64,000 nt of DNA, taken from Granulosicoccus sp. GTDB taxonomy: Bacteria > Pseudomonadota > Gammaproteobacteria > Granulosicoccales > Granulosicoccaceae. The number at the start of each line of letters is the position of its first letter. Position 1 is the first letter of the stretch. Shown one piece after another: positions 22,987 to 30,157 of this stretch. The notes under the pieces were generated by a model that was not told the DNA's origin, did no database searches, and was given only the letters and a program-made list of their open reading frames with translations. The translations under genes were made by a program, and so were the position numbers. Location of the stretch: contig JALZUD010000043.1 in NCBI GenBank assembly GCA_023301725.1, positions 1-64,000 of the forward strand, read 5' to 3'.

Positions 22987-23013
22987 TTAACTTGATGCCA
23001 CACTGGCCGATAG
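22987..23013 (+). promoter_or_regulatory. Probable sigma-28 (FliA) promoter of the che operon
   Basis: TTAA at 22987-22990, exactly 15 bases, then GCCGATAG at 23006-23013. Against TAAA-N15-GCCGATAA this matches three of four and seven of eight positions. It lies about 95 bases before the cheA ATG at 23110. A second GCCGATAT at 23045 lacks a fitting -35. The rest of the divergent interval 22793-23109 holds no gene. Confidence 0.6.
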
Positions 23014-23109
23014 CCCTCTTATGCTCGTTTTCGTAGGCCCAAGCCGATATTGGGCTACCTATGCGAACTTCCAACTCTTAACTCATTAATAGCAAGCGGA
23101 AAAATCAGT

Positions 23110-25155
23110 ATGGAGGACGACGAACTCGAAGAACTCAAGCAAATGTTTCTTGAGGAGTGTCTTGAAAACGTTGAGCTTCTTGAAAACGGTTTGATGCGCA
23201 TGGGCGATGGAGAATGTAGCTCAGACACACTTAACGAAGTGTTTCGCGCAGCACACTCTATTAAAGGTGGAGCAGCAAGTTTCGGCTATCAACCCATGGC
23301 CGAGCTGACGCATCACATGGAAACATTGCTAGACGAGATGCGCTCAGAGAAGAGAACGGTGGATGAGGTTGATGTAGACCTCCTGCTAGAGGCTCTCGAT
23401 ATTGTTCAGTCCATACTGCACGTCAGCAGGACAGAAGGGGCGGGCGACAATGAAAACAGACTGCCACTGCAATCTAAACTAGAGCAAGCCGTATCAGGTG
23501 CAGAAGAGGCACAACAAGGCAATGAGACAGGTTGTGATACCTCTGAGAATCAATCAGCACCGATTCAATCGACTCATTGTTGGTTAATCACGTTCACACC
23601 AAATGCGAATTTTATTCAGAGAGGTAATAACCCCCTACCGCTACTCAAAGAGCTAGCACGAACGGGGGAGTTAGAACTCAACCTCGATAGAGAGAGTGTT
23701 CCAGAGTGGAGTACATTTGACCCAAAGCAAAGCTATTTATCGTGGAAGGGACGGCTCGTCACTTCAGAATCTGAAGAGTCAATACGCAGTATTTTTGACT
23801 GGGTAGAGGACGATTGTGTGCTCGATATCGTTCAGGAAAGTAAGACTCCAGCCGTATCAACGCCAATAGACACTAGTCTGACAACTGAACCAGTTGAACA
23901 AAAGGTAACTAAGGAAGTAACTCCTAAAGAGTCAGAAAAAAAATCGGAGCCTGCAGCTGCCGCAAAGAAAAATCCTGCAAGCTCAGAGGGCGCCTCGATA
24001 CGAATTGCCACTGACAAGATTGACCAGTTGATCAACATGGTTGGCGAACTTGTCATCACACAATCGATGCTGAGTCGCGTTGGCGAGCAATCCGGGCCTA
24101 TTGACGTGCAAGAGCTCAGAGAGCGACTTGCTGATCTTGAGCACCATACCCGCGATCTGCAAGAGAGTGTCATGCAGGTTCGTATGCTACCTATTTCATC
24201 AGCGTTTAGCCGCTTACCAAGGCTCGTGAGAGATTTATCTAAAAAGCTGGACAAAGACGTAGAGCTCACACTGACGGGAGGCACCACTGAACTGGATAAA
24301 ACAGTTCTTGAGAGGATGGTGGATCCTCTGGTTCACCTTGTCAGAAATTCGCTTGATCATGGGTTAGAAGACAAAGCTGAAAGAGCGGAAAAAGGCAAGA
24401 CGGGTAAAGGGCAGCTAGAGCTTAGTGCACGCCAGGAAAGTGGCAACGTAATCATAGAAATCAGTGACGATGGCCGTGGCATCAACGGTGACGTCATACT
24501 CAAGAAAGCCCGAGAGCGCGGCATTGTGCAGCCCGGAGAAGAGCTCAACGATGATCAAATCAATCAACTCATCTTCGCACCTGGCTTCTCCACCGCAGAG
24601 ACAGTGAGCGATGTCTCAGGCCGTGGCGTTGGTATGGACGTTGTACGTCGTAACATCGTGGACCTTGGAGGGCAAGTAAACATACATTCGAAGTTTGGAA
24701 GCGGGACTACTGTAAAGATCAAGCTTCCATTGTCGCTAGCCATACTGGATGGTCAGCTTGTGCGAATTGCTCAGCAAACATTTGTCATTCCTATCTTGAG
24801 CATCATTGAGTCAATGGAAGTGGGCCAGACAGATTTGAGTGTACTACCAGGTGGTGACGAGGTCTGCTTGTTTCGTAGTGCTTACTTGCCGACTATAAAT
24901 GTCGCCCAGCAATTCGAACTTGACACCTCTACAAACCCAAGAATGGTGGTTATTGTTGAAACACACAATCAGCGGGTAGGGCTACTGGTTGACGACATTC
25001 TAGGACAGCAGCAAGTTGTCATAAAGCCACTAGAAAAAAACTACAAAGCCGTAAATGGACTGGCTGGCGCGACCATCATGAGTGATGGCGCTGTCGCATT
25101 AATACTCGACCCTAATGGATTTGGTCAGATCGACTCTCTAAACGAAGCAGCCTGA
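23110..25155 (+). CDS. cheA: Chemotaxis histidine kinase CheA
   Basis: Cytoplasmic kinase of 681 residues that phosphorylates CheY and CheB. The N-terminal Hpt domain carries the phosphorylated His at 49 (AAHSIKGGAASFG). A middle domain follows (HCWLITFTPNANF to CVLDIVQES) of the type that replaces E. coli P2 in many proteobacteria. After a charged linker come the dimerisation helices (IRIATDKIDQLINMVGELVITQSML), the ATPase core (LVRNSLDHGLE, ISDDGRGI, GRGVGMDVVRRNI) and a CheW-like C-terminal domain. The start at 23110 is preferred over 23050 because MEDDELEELKQMF is the usual CheA beginning. Confidence 0.95.
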   Translation: MEDDELEELKQMFLEECLENVELLENGLMRMGDGECSSDTLNEVFRAAHSIKGGAASFGYQPMAELTHHMETLLDEMRSEKRTVDEVDVDLLLEALDIVQSILHVSRTEGAGDNENRLPLQSKLEQAVSGAEEAQQGNETGCDTSENQSAPIQSTHCWLITFTPNANFIQRGNNPLPLLKELARTGELELNLDRESVPEWSTFDPKQSYLSWKGRLVTSESEESIRSIFDWVEDDCVLDIVQESKTPAVSTPIDTSLTTEPVEQKVTKEVTPKESEKKSEPAAAAKKNPASSEGASIRIATDKIDQLINMVGELVITQSMLSRVGEQSGPIDVQELRERLADLEHHTRDLQESVMQVRMLPISSAFSRLPRLVRDLSKKLDKDVELTLTGGTTELDKTVLERMVDPLVHLVRNSLDHGLEDKAERAEKGKTGKGQLELSARQESGNVIIEISDDGRGINGDVILKKARERGIVQPGEELNDDQINQLIFAPGFSTAETVSDVSGRGVGMDVVRRNIVDLGGQVNIHSKFGSGTTVKIKLPLSLAILDGQLVRIAQQTFVIPILSIIESMEVGQTDLSVLPGGDEVCLFRSAYLPTINVAQQFELDTSTNPRMVVIVETHNQRVGLLVDDILGQQQVVIKPLEKNYKAVNGLAGATIMSDGAVALILDPNGFGQIDSLNEAA

Positions 25156-25169
25156 ACGAGATAAATGGG

Positions 25170-25679
25170 ATGACTACAATACCTAATACTGCTGTATCAA
25201 ACGAAATCTCTGAAACTGCAGACCAGTATCTAACGTTCCTCTTAGGGGACGGAGAATACGGCGTAAAAATACTGCAAGTGCAAGAAATAAAAAGCTGGGG
25301 GCCGTATACACCACTGCCTAACTCCCCAAATTATTTACTGGGAGTTATTAACTTACGAGGCTCCATAGTTCCAATCATTGATTTGAGAATACGTTTCGAT
25401 CTTGAAAAAGTTGAATACACGTCCACCACGGCCATCATCATTGTCCACGTCGAAATAGAATCTCATACACGAATAGTGGGCCTGGTTGTCGATCTGGTTT
25501 CTGATGTACATCACCTTGCTCAAGATGCAATACAGTCTGAGGAAGAAGTCATTGGGAGTGCTAACGGAGGCTATATAAAGGGACTAGGGCAAATCGGTGA
25601 AAAAATGGTGATTTTAATAAACCTAGAGCCAGTAGTTACATCAAGTCTTGCCAGTTTACCTGCAAACATAGAAGCATGA
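25170..25679 (+). CDS. cheW: Chemotaxis coupling protein CheW
   Basis: Adaptor of 169 residues linking chemoreceptors to CheA. It has the full CheW fold signatures: YLTFLLGDGEYGVKILQVQEIKSWGPYTPLPNSPNYLLGVINLRGSIVPIIDLR-type segments and the VVDLVSDVHHL stretch near the end. It begins 14 bases after cheA, and its stop overlaps the start of the STAS gene by four bases (ATGA). Confidence 0.95.
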   Translation: MTTIPNTAVSNEISETADQYLTFLLGDGEYGVKILQVQEIKSWGPYTPLPNSPNYLLGVINLRGSIVPIIDLRIRFDLEKVEYTSTTAIIIVHVEIESHTRIVGLVVDLVSDVHHLAQDAIQSEEEVIGSANGGYIKGLGQIGEKMVILINLEPVVTSSLASLPANIEA

Positions 25680-25954
25680 ACATTGTAGAGTTACCTATAG
25701 ATTTCACAGCACCTAACCTAGCCGATATTCACAGCAAGTTAAGTGAGCTAATCGGTGCGGAAAGTGAATACTGCTTTGATGGAAGCCAAGTAAAAAGTGT
25801 GGATGGAGCCGCTATTCAACTATTAGCGGTTTGTCAAAAATCACAACCAAGCTGTATAGATTTAAATGTGCTTAAACCCACAGAGATACTTTCCAGTGCT
25901 CTGGAATTCCTAGACGTTTGCAAGTGCTCACCGATAAATGCCAACGAATGTTGA
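25676..25954 (+). CDS. STAS-domain protein in the chemotaxis operon
   Basis: Small protein of 92 residues with the pattern of STAS (anti-sigma-factor antagonist) domains: an early beta strand, then YCFDGSQVKSVDGAAIQLLAVCQKS, in which the helix after the central strand begins near the serine or threonine phosphorylated in classical members. Here the position reads KSVDGAA, with a serine three residues before the usual turn. It overlaps cheW by four bases and its end overlaps cheR by seven, so it is firmly part of the operon. Its role is unproven; regulation of chemotaxis or of a partner phosphatase is possible. Confidence 0.72.
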   Translation: MNIVELPIDFTAPNLADIHSKLSELIGAESEYCFDGSQVKSVDGAAIQLLAVCQKSQPSCIDLNVLKPTEILSSALEFLDVCKCSPINANEC

Positions 25955-26781
25955 AACCTGCAAAAAACAATCAAACCTTTAAGCTTACAGATCGAGTATT
26001 TGGCGAGTTCCAAAAGGTAACACTTGCTAATACAGGAATTCATTTAGACGACACCAAGCGGGCGATGATCACCAGCCGTTTTTCACGTCGTTTACGCGAA
26101 CTCGGGATGGATAGTTTTGATCAATATCTTGCTTGCATCCGCGACACCAAGCACCCTGAGTACGCAGAATTTGTAGATACAATAACAACCAACCTAACCT
26201 ACTTTTTCAGAGAGCCTCACCACTTTGAGAAATTACGTGAACATATCCTGCCGCGTCTACAGGCTATAACATCAACGGCGGATCCAATTAGGATATGGTC
26301 TGCAGGATGTAGCTCCGGACAAGAGCCCTACTCCATTGCCATAACAGCTTTAAACGAGGCATGTGCCGGGCATAGGAAAGTAAAAATATTGTGTACTGAT
26401 ATCGATTCTAAAATGCTTCGACAAACCGAACATGGAAGCTATCGTTCAGCTGAATTAAGAGGGCTATCAGATCACGATAAGAATTTGTGGTTTAGTAAGC
26501 GACCAGACGGCACTGTAAGAGCCAACCCGAATGTAAGAGAATTGATATTCTGTCGATATCTCAACCTGTTCGACCCTTGGCCAATAAAGCCTTATCTGGA
26601 TGTCATATTTTGTAGAAATGTACTCATCTACTTTGACATACAGAGACAAGAAAAATTGATACGTGGAATGGCCAAACTTCAAAAACCAGGAGCGACGCTA
26701 ATTCTCGGACATTCGGAAACCATCGCCAACTGTGGCGATGTTTATCGCCGAAGCGCGAACACTGTTTACGAAAGAATCTAA
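25948..26781 (+). CDS. cheR: Chemoreceptor glutamate methyltransferase CheR
   Basis: Transfers methyl groups from S-adenosylmethionine to receptor glutamates during adaptation. The N-terminal helical CheR_N domain (about 20-75) is followed by the SAM-binding domain with IRIWSAGCSSGQEPYSIAI and the VIFCRNVLIYFD motif. I place the start at the ATG at 25948, giving 277 residues and overlapping the STAS stop. The longer frame would need a TTG at 25918. The receptor encoded upstream carries a C-terminal pentapeptide that could tether this enzyme. Confidence 0.92.
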   Translation: MLKPAKNNQTFKLTDRVFGEFQKVTLANTGIHLDDTKRAMITSRFSRRLRELGMDSFDQYLACIRDTKHPEYAEFVDTITTNLTYFFREPHHFEKLREHILPRLQAITSTADPIRIWSAGCSSGQEPYSIAITALNEACAGHRKVKILCTDIDSKMLRQTEHGSYRSAELRGLSDHDKNLWFSKRPDGTVRANPNVRELIFCRYLNLFDPWPIKPYLDVIFCRNVLIYFDIQRQEKLIRGMAKLQKPGATLILGHSETIANCGDVYRRSANTVYERI

Positions 26782-26863
26782 ATTCATTGAAATAGGTAGC
26801 AGCTGCTTATTGGTTTGTTATTCACTCAAAAATTTAGCCGGTAACATGATAGGAATGTATGCA

Positions 26864-27937
26864 ATGCCCGTTCATAAAGTACTAATTGTTGACGACTCAA
26901 AAGCATTTTGTATGTTTTTGACAAAAATCATCTCCGCAGACCCAAGTTTAAATGTCGTAGGTTATGCGCTAGATCCTTTTGAAGCACGTGACAAAATCAA
27001 AGACCTCAACCCAGATGTCATAACGCTAGATGTTGAGATGCCTCGCATGGATGGCCTCACCTTTCTACGCAACTTGATGCGACTACGTCCGATGCCCGTC
27101 GTTATGGTCTCCTCACTAACAGAGCCTGGCGCAGCTGTCACTCTGGACGCGCTGGAAGTTGGCGCCATCGACTTCATGGTTAAGCGCCACACATCAGATA
27201 ACCAGAGCATGGACGAGTATTGTTCTGAGGTCGTGCGTAGAATCAAAAATGCGGCAGCTGCAAACATTCGTAGAAAATGCGCAAAGACCACCGAAGTAAC
27301 CGTTCCAGACGTTCCATTGTTAATCCAGCGAATTCGAGCAGACAAGCGTGTTTCCGGAGAATTGAAGAGGTTAGTTGCTATCGGCGCATCCACCGGTGGT
27401 CCTGAGGCTTTACGAAAAGTGTTAGCTGATTTTTACGATCCTGATTGTGCTGTAGTTTTGTGCCAGCATATGCCTGAACGTTTTATGAGTGCTTTTGCGC
27501 ATCGGCTACACACTAGTTCCCAATTTTCGATCGATTTGGCTGTTGATGGGGAGAAAATCAGGCCTGGACATGTCTATGTTGCTCCGGGCGATAAGCATTT
27601 AGAGGTCGTCAACAAATCGGGCTCTTTGCATTGCAAATTGACTTCAGACCCTCCTCTCAGCGGTCATAGACCTTCAGTCAACACCTTGTTCAACAGTGTG
27701 GCAAAAGAACTTAAAAGGGGTGTTGTAGGCGTGCTGTTAACAGGCATGGGAGACGATGGCGCAACTGGGCTCAAGATGTTACACGATGGCAATTACCCGA
27801 CGATAATTCAAGATGAACAGAGCAGCGCTGTATGGGGCATGCCCGGGCGCGCTTCCGAATTAGGCGCAGCAGATCAGGCGATCAGCCTCGAATCTATAGG
27901 GCCTGTGCTGAATGCTATTAATAAGAAGGCCGCGTAG
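26864..27937 (+). CDS. cheB: Chemotaxis response regulator protein-glutamate methylesterase CheB
   Basis: Removes receptor methyl groups when phosphorylated by CheA. The receiver domain has the acidic pair in LIVDD and the phosphorylated D56 in LDVEMPRMDG. The C-terminal esterase has the catalytic Ser in IGASTGGPEAL, His in CQHMPERF and Asp in GMGDDGATGL. The start at 26864 (357 residues) is chosen because AGGA at 26851-26854 sits nine bases upstream and VHKVLIVDD follows at once. No cheY or cheZ follows. Confidence 0.93.
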   Translation: MPVHKVLIVDDSKAFCMFLTKIISADPSLNVVGYALDPFEARDKIKDLNPDVITLDVEMPRMDGLTFLRNLMRLRPMPVVMVSSLTEPGAAVTLDALEVGAIDFMVKRHTSDNQSMDEYCSEVVRRIKNAAAANIRRKCAKTTEVTVPDVPLLIQRIRADKRVSGELKRLVAIGASTGGPEALRKVLADFYDPDCAVVLCQHMPERFMSAFAHRLHTSSQFSIDLAVDGEKIRPGHVYVAPGDKHLEVVNKSGSLHCKLTSDPPLSGHRPSVNTLFNSVAKELKRGVVGVLLTGMGDDGATGLKMLHDGNYPTIIQDEQSSAVWGMPGRASELGAADQAISLESIGPVLNAINKKAA

Positions 27938-27943
27938 CAGCCG

Positions 27944-27968
27944 GGTGTGTGCAGATCCTGCGCACACC
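27944..27968 (+). terminator. Hairpin after cheB, possible terminator without T-tract
   Basis: GGTGTGTGCAG at 27944-27954 pairs with CTGCGCACACC at 27958-27968 (11 bp, one wobble, 3-base loop). A second hairpin GGTGG/CCACC follows at 27972-27989. No run of T follows either, so it may be a Rho-type end, an mRNA 3' stabiliser, or part of the flank of the adjacent inserted element. Confidence 0.45.
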
Positions 27969-27989
27969 TGAGGTGGCTGAGAAACCACC

Positions 27990-28012
27990 GATTTAACGGG
28001 TGCCGGCACCAA
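27990..28012. repeat. Distal att-like direct repeat (copy of tRNA-Thr 3' end)
   Basis: GATTTAACGGGTGCCGGCACC and two further A residues match 29098-29120 at 22 of 23 positions. The copy contains the last 15 bases of the tRNA-Thr gene plus eight bases beyond it. The single difference (G for T at 27998) changes the tRNA terminal CCA to CCC, so this copy is not part of a functional tRNA. Confidence 0.8.
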
Positions 28013-28162
28013 TCGCTTGGTCATATCATCAGCTTCAAACGTCTTGACAATAACAATTCTGGACAAATTCCCCGCTATAAAAAGCGGCAACGACGACAGA
28101 AGCGAAGTTTAGGCATCAAACCCCGATTTTACGCGATAGCTTTACAAGGATGCCAACCAACG

Positions 28163-28717
28163 CTAAAACACCCTATAGATCTGATTCAAGCCGCTATTCG
28201 CTTTCTGTAGATACTTAAATCCTACAGATTCATATCTAGCCTGCAATGCCGATGAGTCAGCACATTCGAGCAGCAAAACGCGGCCACCTACTATTGATTG
28301 AGCCTGCTGAGCAAGAATCAAAACTTCATCAAGCAGGCTCTCAAGGCTTAGTCCGCAGTGGTAGTCGTCATCCTTACCCACTTGTCCAAGCAAAAACGCT
28401 TTGATAGTTTCAGGTTGCTTACTGATTCCGTCCACACGCTTGCCCTCCGATTTTGATAGTTGCGCCAATTCACTTATTTCAATTTCAGTGAATGACAGGG
28501 CAAAGTATGCGCAAACTCTAATAACGTTTGGCTCCACCTCGGCAATCATCAAATAGGTTCGTGCAGTTTTGGCTTGCTCAAACCTGATGGCTGTACGGTA
28601 CAAGAAATTTTGCACGTCCTCATCCCTTGCACAACTGAAGTGGCTGAACAGTTCGGTCAGCTTGTCGGGCGACTGTTCTTGTAGAGCGTCAGATAGCCCT
28701 ATTAGATACGGTTCAAT
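28163..28717 (-). CDS. GNAT-type acetyltransferase, probable toxin; non-canonical ATT start
   Basis: The protein carries features of small acetyltransferases found on mobile elements: a DVQNFLYRTAIRFEQAKTARTYLMI N-terminal block, FLLGQVGKDDDYHCGLSL around the acetyl-CoA site, and IVGGRVLLLECADSSALQARYESVGF at the end. A GTG at 28615 would give 150 residues but drop the conserved start. The open frame extends upstream to a TGA at 28739 with no ATG, GTG or TTG; ATT at 28717 gives 184 residues beginning IEPYLIGLSDALQEQ, the expected family N-terminus. It overlaps the small upstream gene by 16 bases. Either ATT is used or the start was mutated. Confidence 0.6.
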   Translation of the reverse strand: MEPYLIGLSDALQEQSPDKLTELFSHFSCARDEDVQNFLYRTAIRFEQAKTARTYLMIAEVEPNVIRVCAYFALSFTEIEISELAQLSKSEGKRVDGISKQPETIKAFLLGQVGKDDDYHCGLSLESLLDEVLILAQQAQSIVGGRVLLLECADSSALQARYESVGFKYLQKANSGLNQIYRVF

Positions 28718-28860
28718 AGTGCCGCAGCCTTTTTTCGATCAGCACGTGATTTATCAGCAGATACAGTTACAGGCTTCGTGCTCTTAACATCGGCTCGAAG
28801 TTGCTTTGCTGCCTTGTGCTCGGTTACCACAAAGCGCTGGTCAAATGATGATGTAGCCAT
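28702..28860 (-). CDS. Small basic protein, probable antitoxin of the GNAT pair
   Basis: A 52-residue frame starts at the ATG at 28860 with GAGG placed seven bases upstream on the minus strand, and ends TAA at 28702. It is rich in Lys, Ala and Arg with no hydrophobic core, as expected for a short partly disordered antitoxin. Its 3' end overlaps the beginning of the acetyltransferase reading frame by 16 bases, so translation could be coupled. I do not recognise a named family; the antitoxin role is inferred from position. Confidence 0.5.
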   Translation of the reverse strand: MATSSFDQRFVVTEHKAAKQLRADVKSTKPVTVSADKSRADRKKAAALLNRI

Positions 28861-29019
28861 AGTCATACCTCATTATCAGCTGGTGCCTACTGAAGACTCC
28901 AGAATACTCATATACTCACTACACATTACGACACTATCGGCATAGATGGTTTAAAAATTACGCCAACGCCAAAGAACGTGAGCAAGATCGCAACTAGCTA
29001 CGCCACAAGCCAGCGACAC

Positions 29020-29065
29020 TTTCAGATTGTATGTACCAGCTATGTACCAGATTGAGAATCTGAAA
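29020..29065. repeat. Tandem and inverted repeats beside the tRNA attachment site
   Basis: TATGTACCAG occurs twice in tandem (29030-29039 and 29041-29050) and is bracketed by TTTCAGATT (29020-29028) and its inverse AATCTGAAA (29057-29065). The block lies 33 bases from the attachment repeat inside the tRNA. It resembles the arm-type recombinase sites of integrative elements and may be the remaining recognition site for the lost or trans-acting integrase. Confidence 0.45.
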
Positions 29066-29097
29066 ACTGAGCATAGGGAGAAATCACCTAACTAATT

Positions 29098-29120
29098 GAT
29101 TTAACTGGTGCCGGCACCAA
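29098..29120. repeat. Proximal att-like direct repeat at the tRNA-Thr 3' end
   Basis: This copy includes the last 15 bases of the tRNA gene (29106-29120) and eight bases outside it. Together with 27990-28012 it brackets the 1.1-kb element. Confidence 0.8.
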
Positions 29121-29181
29121 GAGTCGAACTCGGGACCTACTGATTACAAATCAGTTGCTCTACCAACTGAGCTATACCGGC
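29106..29181 (-). tRNA. tRNA-Thr (anticodon TGT)
   Basis: The minus strand folds into a full cloverleaf of 76 bases including an encoded CCA. The acceptor stem pairs GCCGGTA with TGCCGGC, the D arm is GCTCAGTTGGTAGAGC, the anticodon arm CTGAT-TTGTAAT-CAG places TGT in the loop, and the T arm holds GTTCGA. The 3' end serves as the integration site of the adjacent mini-element, and integration has kept the tRNA intact. Confidence 0.97.
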
Positions 29182-29362
29182 ATGTTAAACAACGAACTGG
29201 AATTCTATCAAAATTCACGCCAGATTCTGGCAGCTCGCTAACTTCATACCCGCCGAAACAGCGGGAGCGCAGAGTATATGCATTTTATGCGCGTTCGGCA
29301 ACGCACAGAGGGCATGGATGTGAAATATTTTTTAAACCACGCCTTTTAAATCTAATATTCAA

Positions 29363-30157
29363 TCAATTTGCGCTTGATTTCTTGACGCCAGCAACCTGGC
29401 GATTGGCTTGAGTGCCATAGGCACCGCCCAGTACTGCTACCCCCTTGAGTACCAGTAAAGGATCAATGTGCACTGGACTCAGCATCAAGGATTTCAGAAT
29501 TTCAGACTCTCCGCCGGTCACGATAGTGGTTACAGAACCCACAGCCTTCTCCGCTTCCACCACAAAACGATCCATCGCACCCACTGAAGCGAATCCGGTG
29601 CCTCCGGCAATACCTGCTGCGGTGTTATCCGAAAACGGGCTAATCTCACCATCAGCAGCAAACAGGGCGGACGTGTATTTGCCCAATGAGCGTCGCATTG
29701 TATAAATGCCCGGCAGTATTGCTCCTCCCAAATGCTGACCTTGAGCAGAAATCAGGTCGATTGTCGTTGCTGTTCCAGAATCGATCACACACAAAGCGCC
29801 CGTGTACTTGGCACGCGCACCGATCATGGCTGCCCAACGATCCACCCCGAAAGTGGAGGGATTGGCGTAACCGTTTTTTAGCCCTCCAAATTCTGCACTG
29901 GAGACGACTGCAATAGGCTCAACACCCAAACGTACACTGCACCAGGCAGCCAGATTGGGCAATAGACGATCGCCAGCCACATTGGACACAACAACGCTGC
30001 TTGGTAGGCGCGTGCCCAGTGGCTTTAACCAGATGTCGTCGAGCACGTCATGCAAAAAAATGTCGTGCCACGCGAAGGACTTTAACGGATGCAGTCCGTC
30101 ATCATTTTCAATAGCCGCCTTACATCGTGAATTGCCTATGTCTACCAGTATTCTCAT
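29363..30157 (-). CDS. coaX: Type III pantothenate kinase
   Basis: Phosphorylates pantothenate in the first step of coenzyme A synthesis, using ATP and a monovalent cation. The phosphate-binding start LVDIGNSRCKAAI, the STFGVDRWAAMIGA motif and the CVIDSGTATTIDLISAQGQHLGGAILPG block are those of CoaX (acetate/sugar kinase fold), unlike CoaA. Length 264 is normal. Its ATG overlaps the birA stop by four bases, a common birA-coaX arrangement in gammaproteobacteria. The C-terminal tail past LGGAYG is poorly conserved. Confidence 0.94.
   Translation of the reverse strand: MRILVDIGNSRCKAAIENDDGLHPLKSFAWHDIFLHDVLDDIWLKPLGTRLPSSVVVSNVAGDRLLPNLAAWCSVRLGVEPIAVVSSAEFGGLKNGYANPSTFGVDRWAAMIGARAKYTGALCVIDSGTATTIDLISAQGQHLGGAILPGIYTMRRSLGKYTSALFAADGEISPFSDNTAAGIAGGTGFASVGAMDRFVVEAEKAVGSVTTIVTGGESEILKSLMLSPVHIDPLLVLKGVAVLGGAYGTQANRQVAGVKKSSAN

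Larger units (their letters stand above)
27990..29120. mobile_element. Mini integrated element at tRNA-Thr, without integrase
   Basis: About 1.1 kb lies between two 23-base direct repeats, one forming the 3' end of an intact tRNA-Thr gene. This is the classic footprint of tyrosine-recombinase integration at a tRNA. Inside are a 52-residue gene and an overlapping GNAT-type gene that look like a toxin-antitoxin pair, plus an inverted and tandem repeat block next to the tRNA side. No recombinase gene is visible, so this is either a decayed island or a small non-autonomous cassette moved in trans. Confidence 0.65.

Noticed and set aside
28868-29097. Remnant of an integrase gene inside the mini-element
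   Set aside because: Minus-strand translation of the segment shows no recombinase motif; only repeats are visible.
29182-29362. Further RNA genes beside tRNA-Thr
   Set aside because: No second cloverleaf or terminator-bounded RNA was found in the interval.
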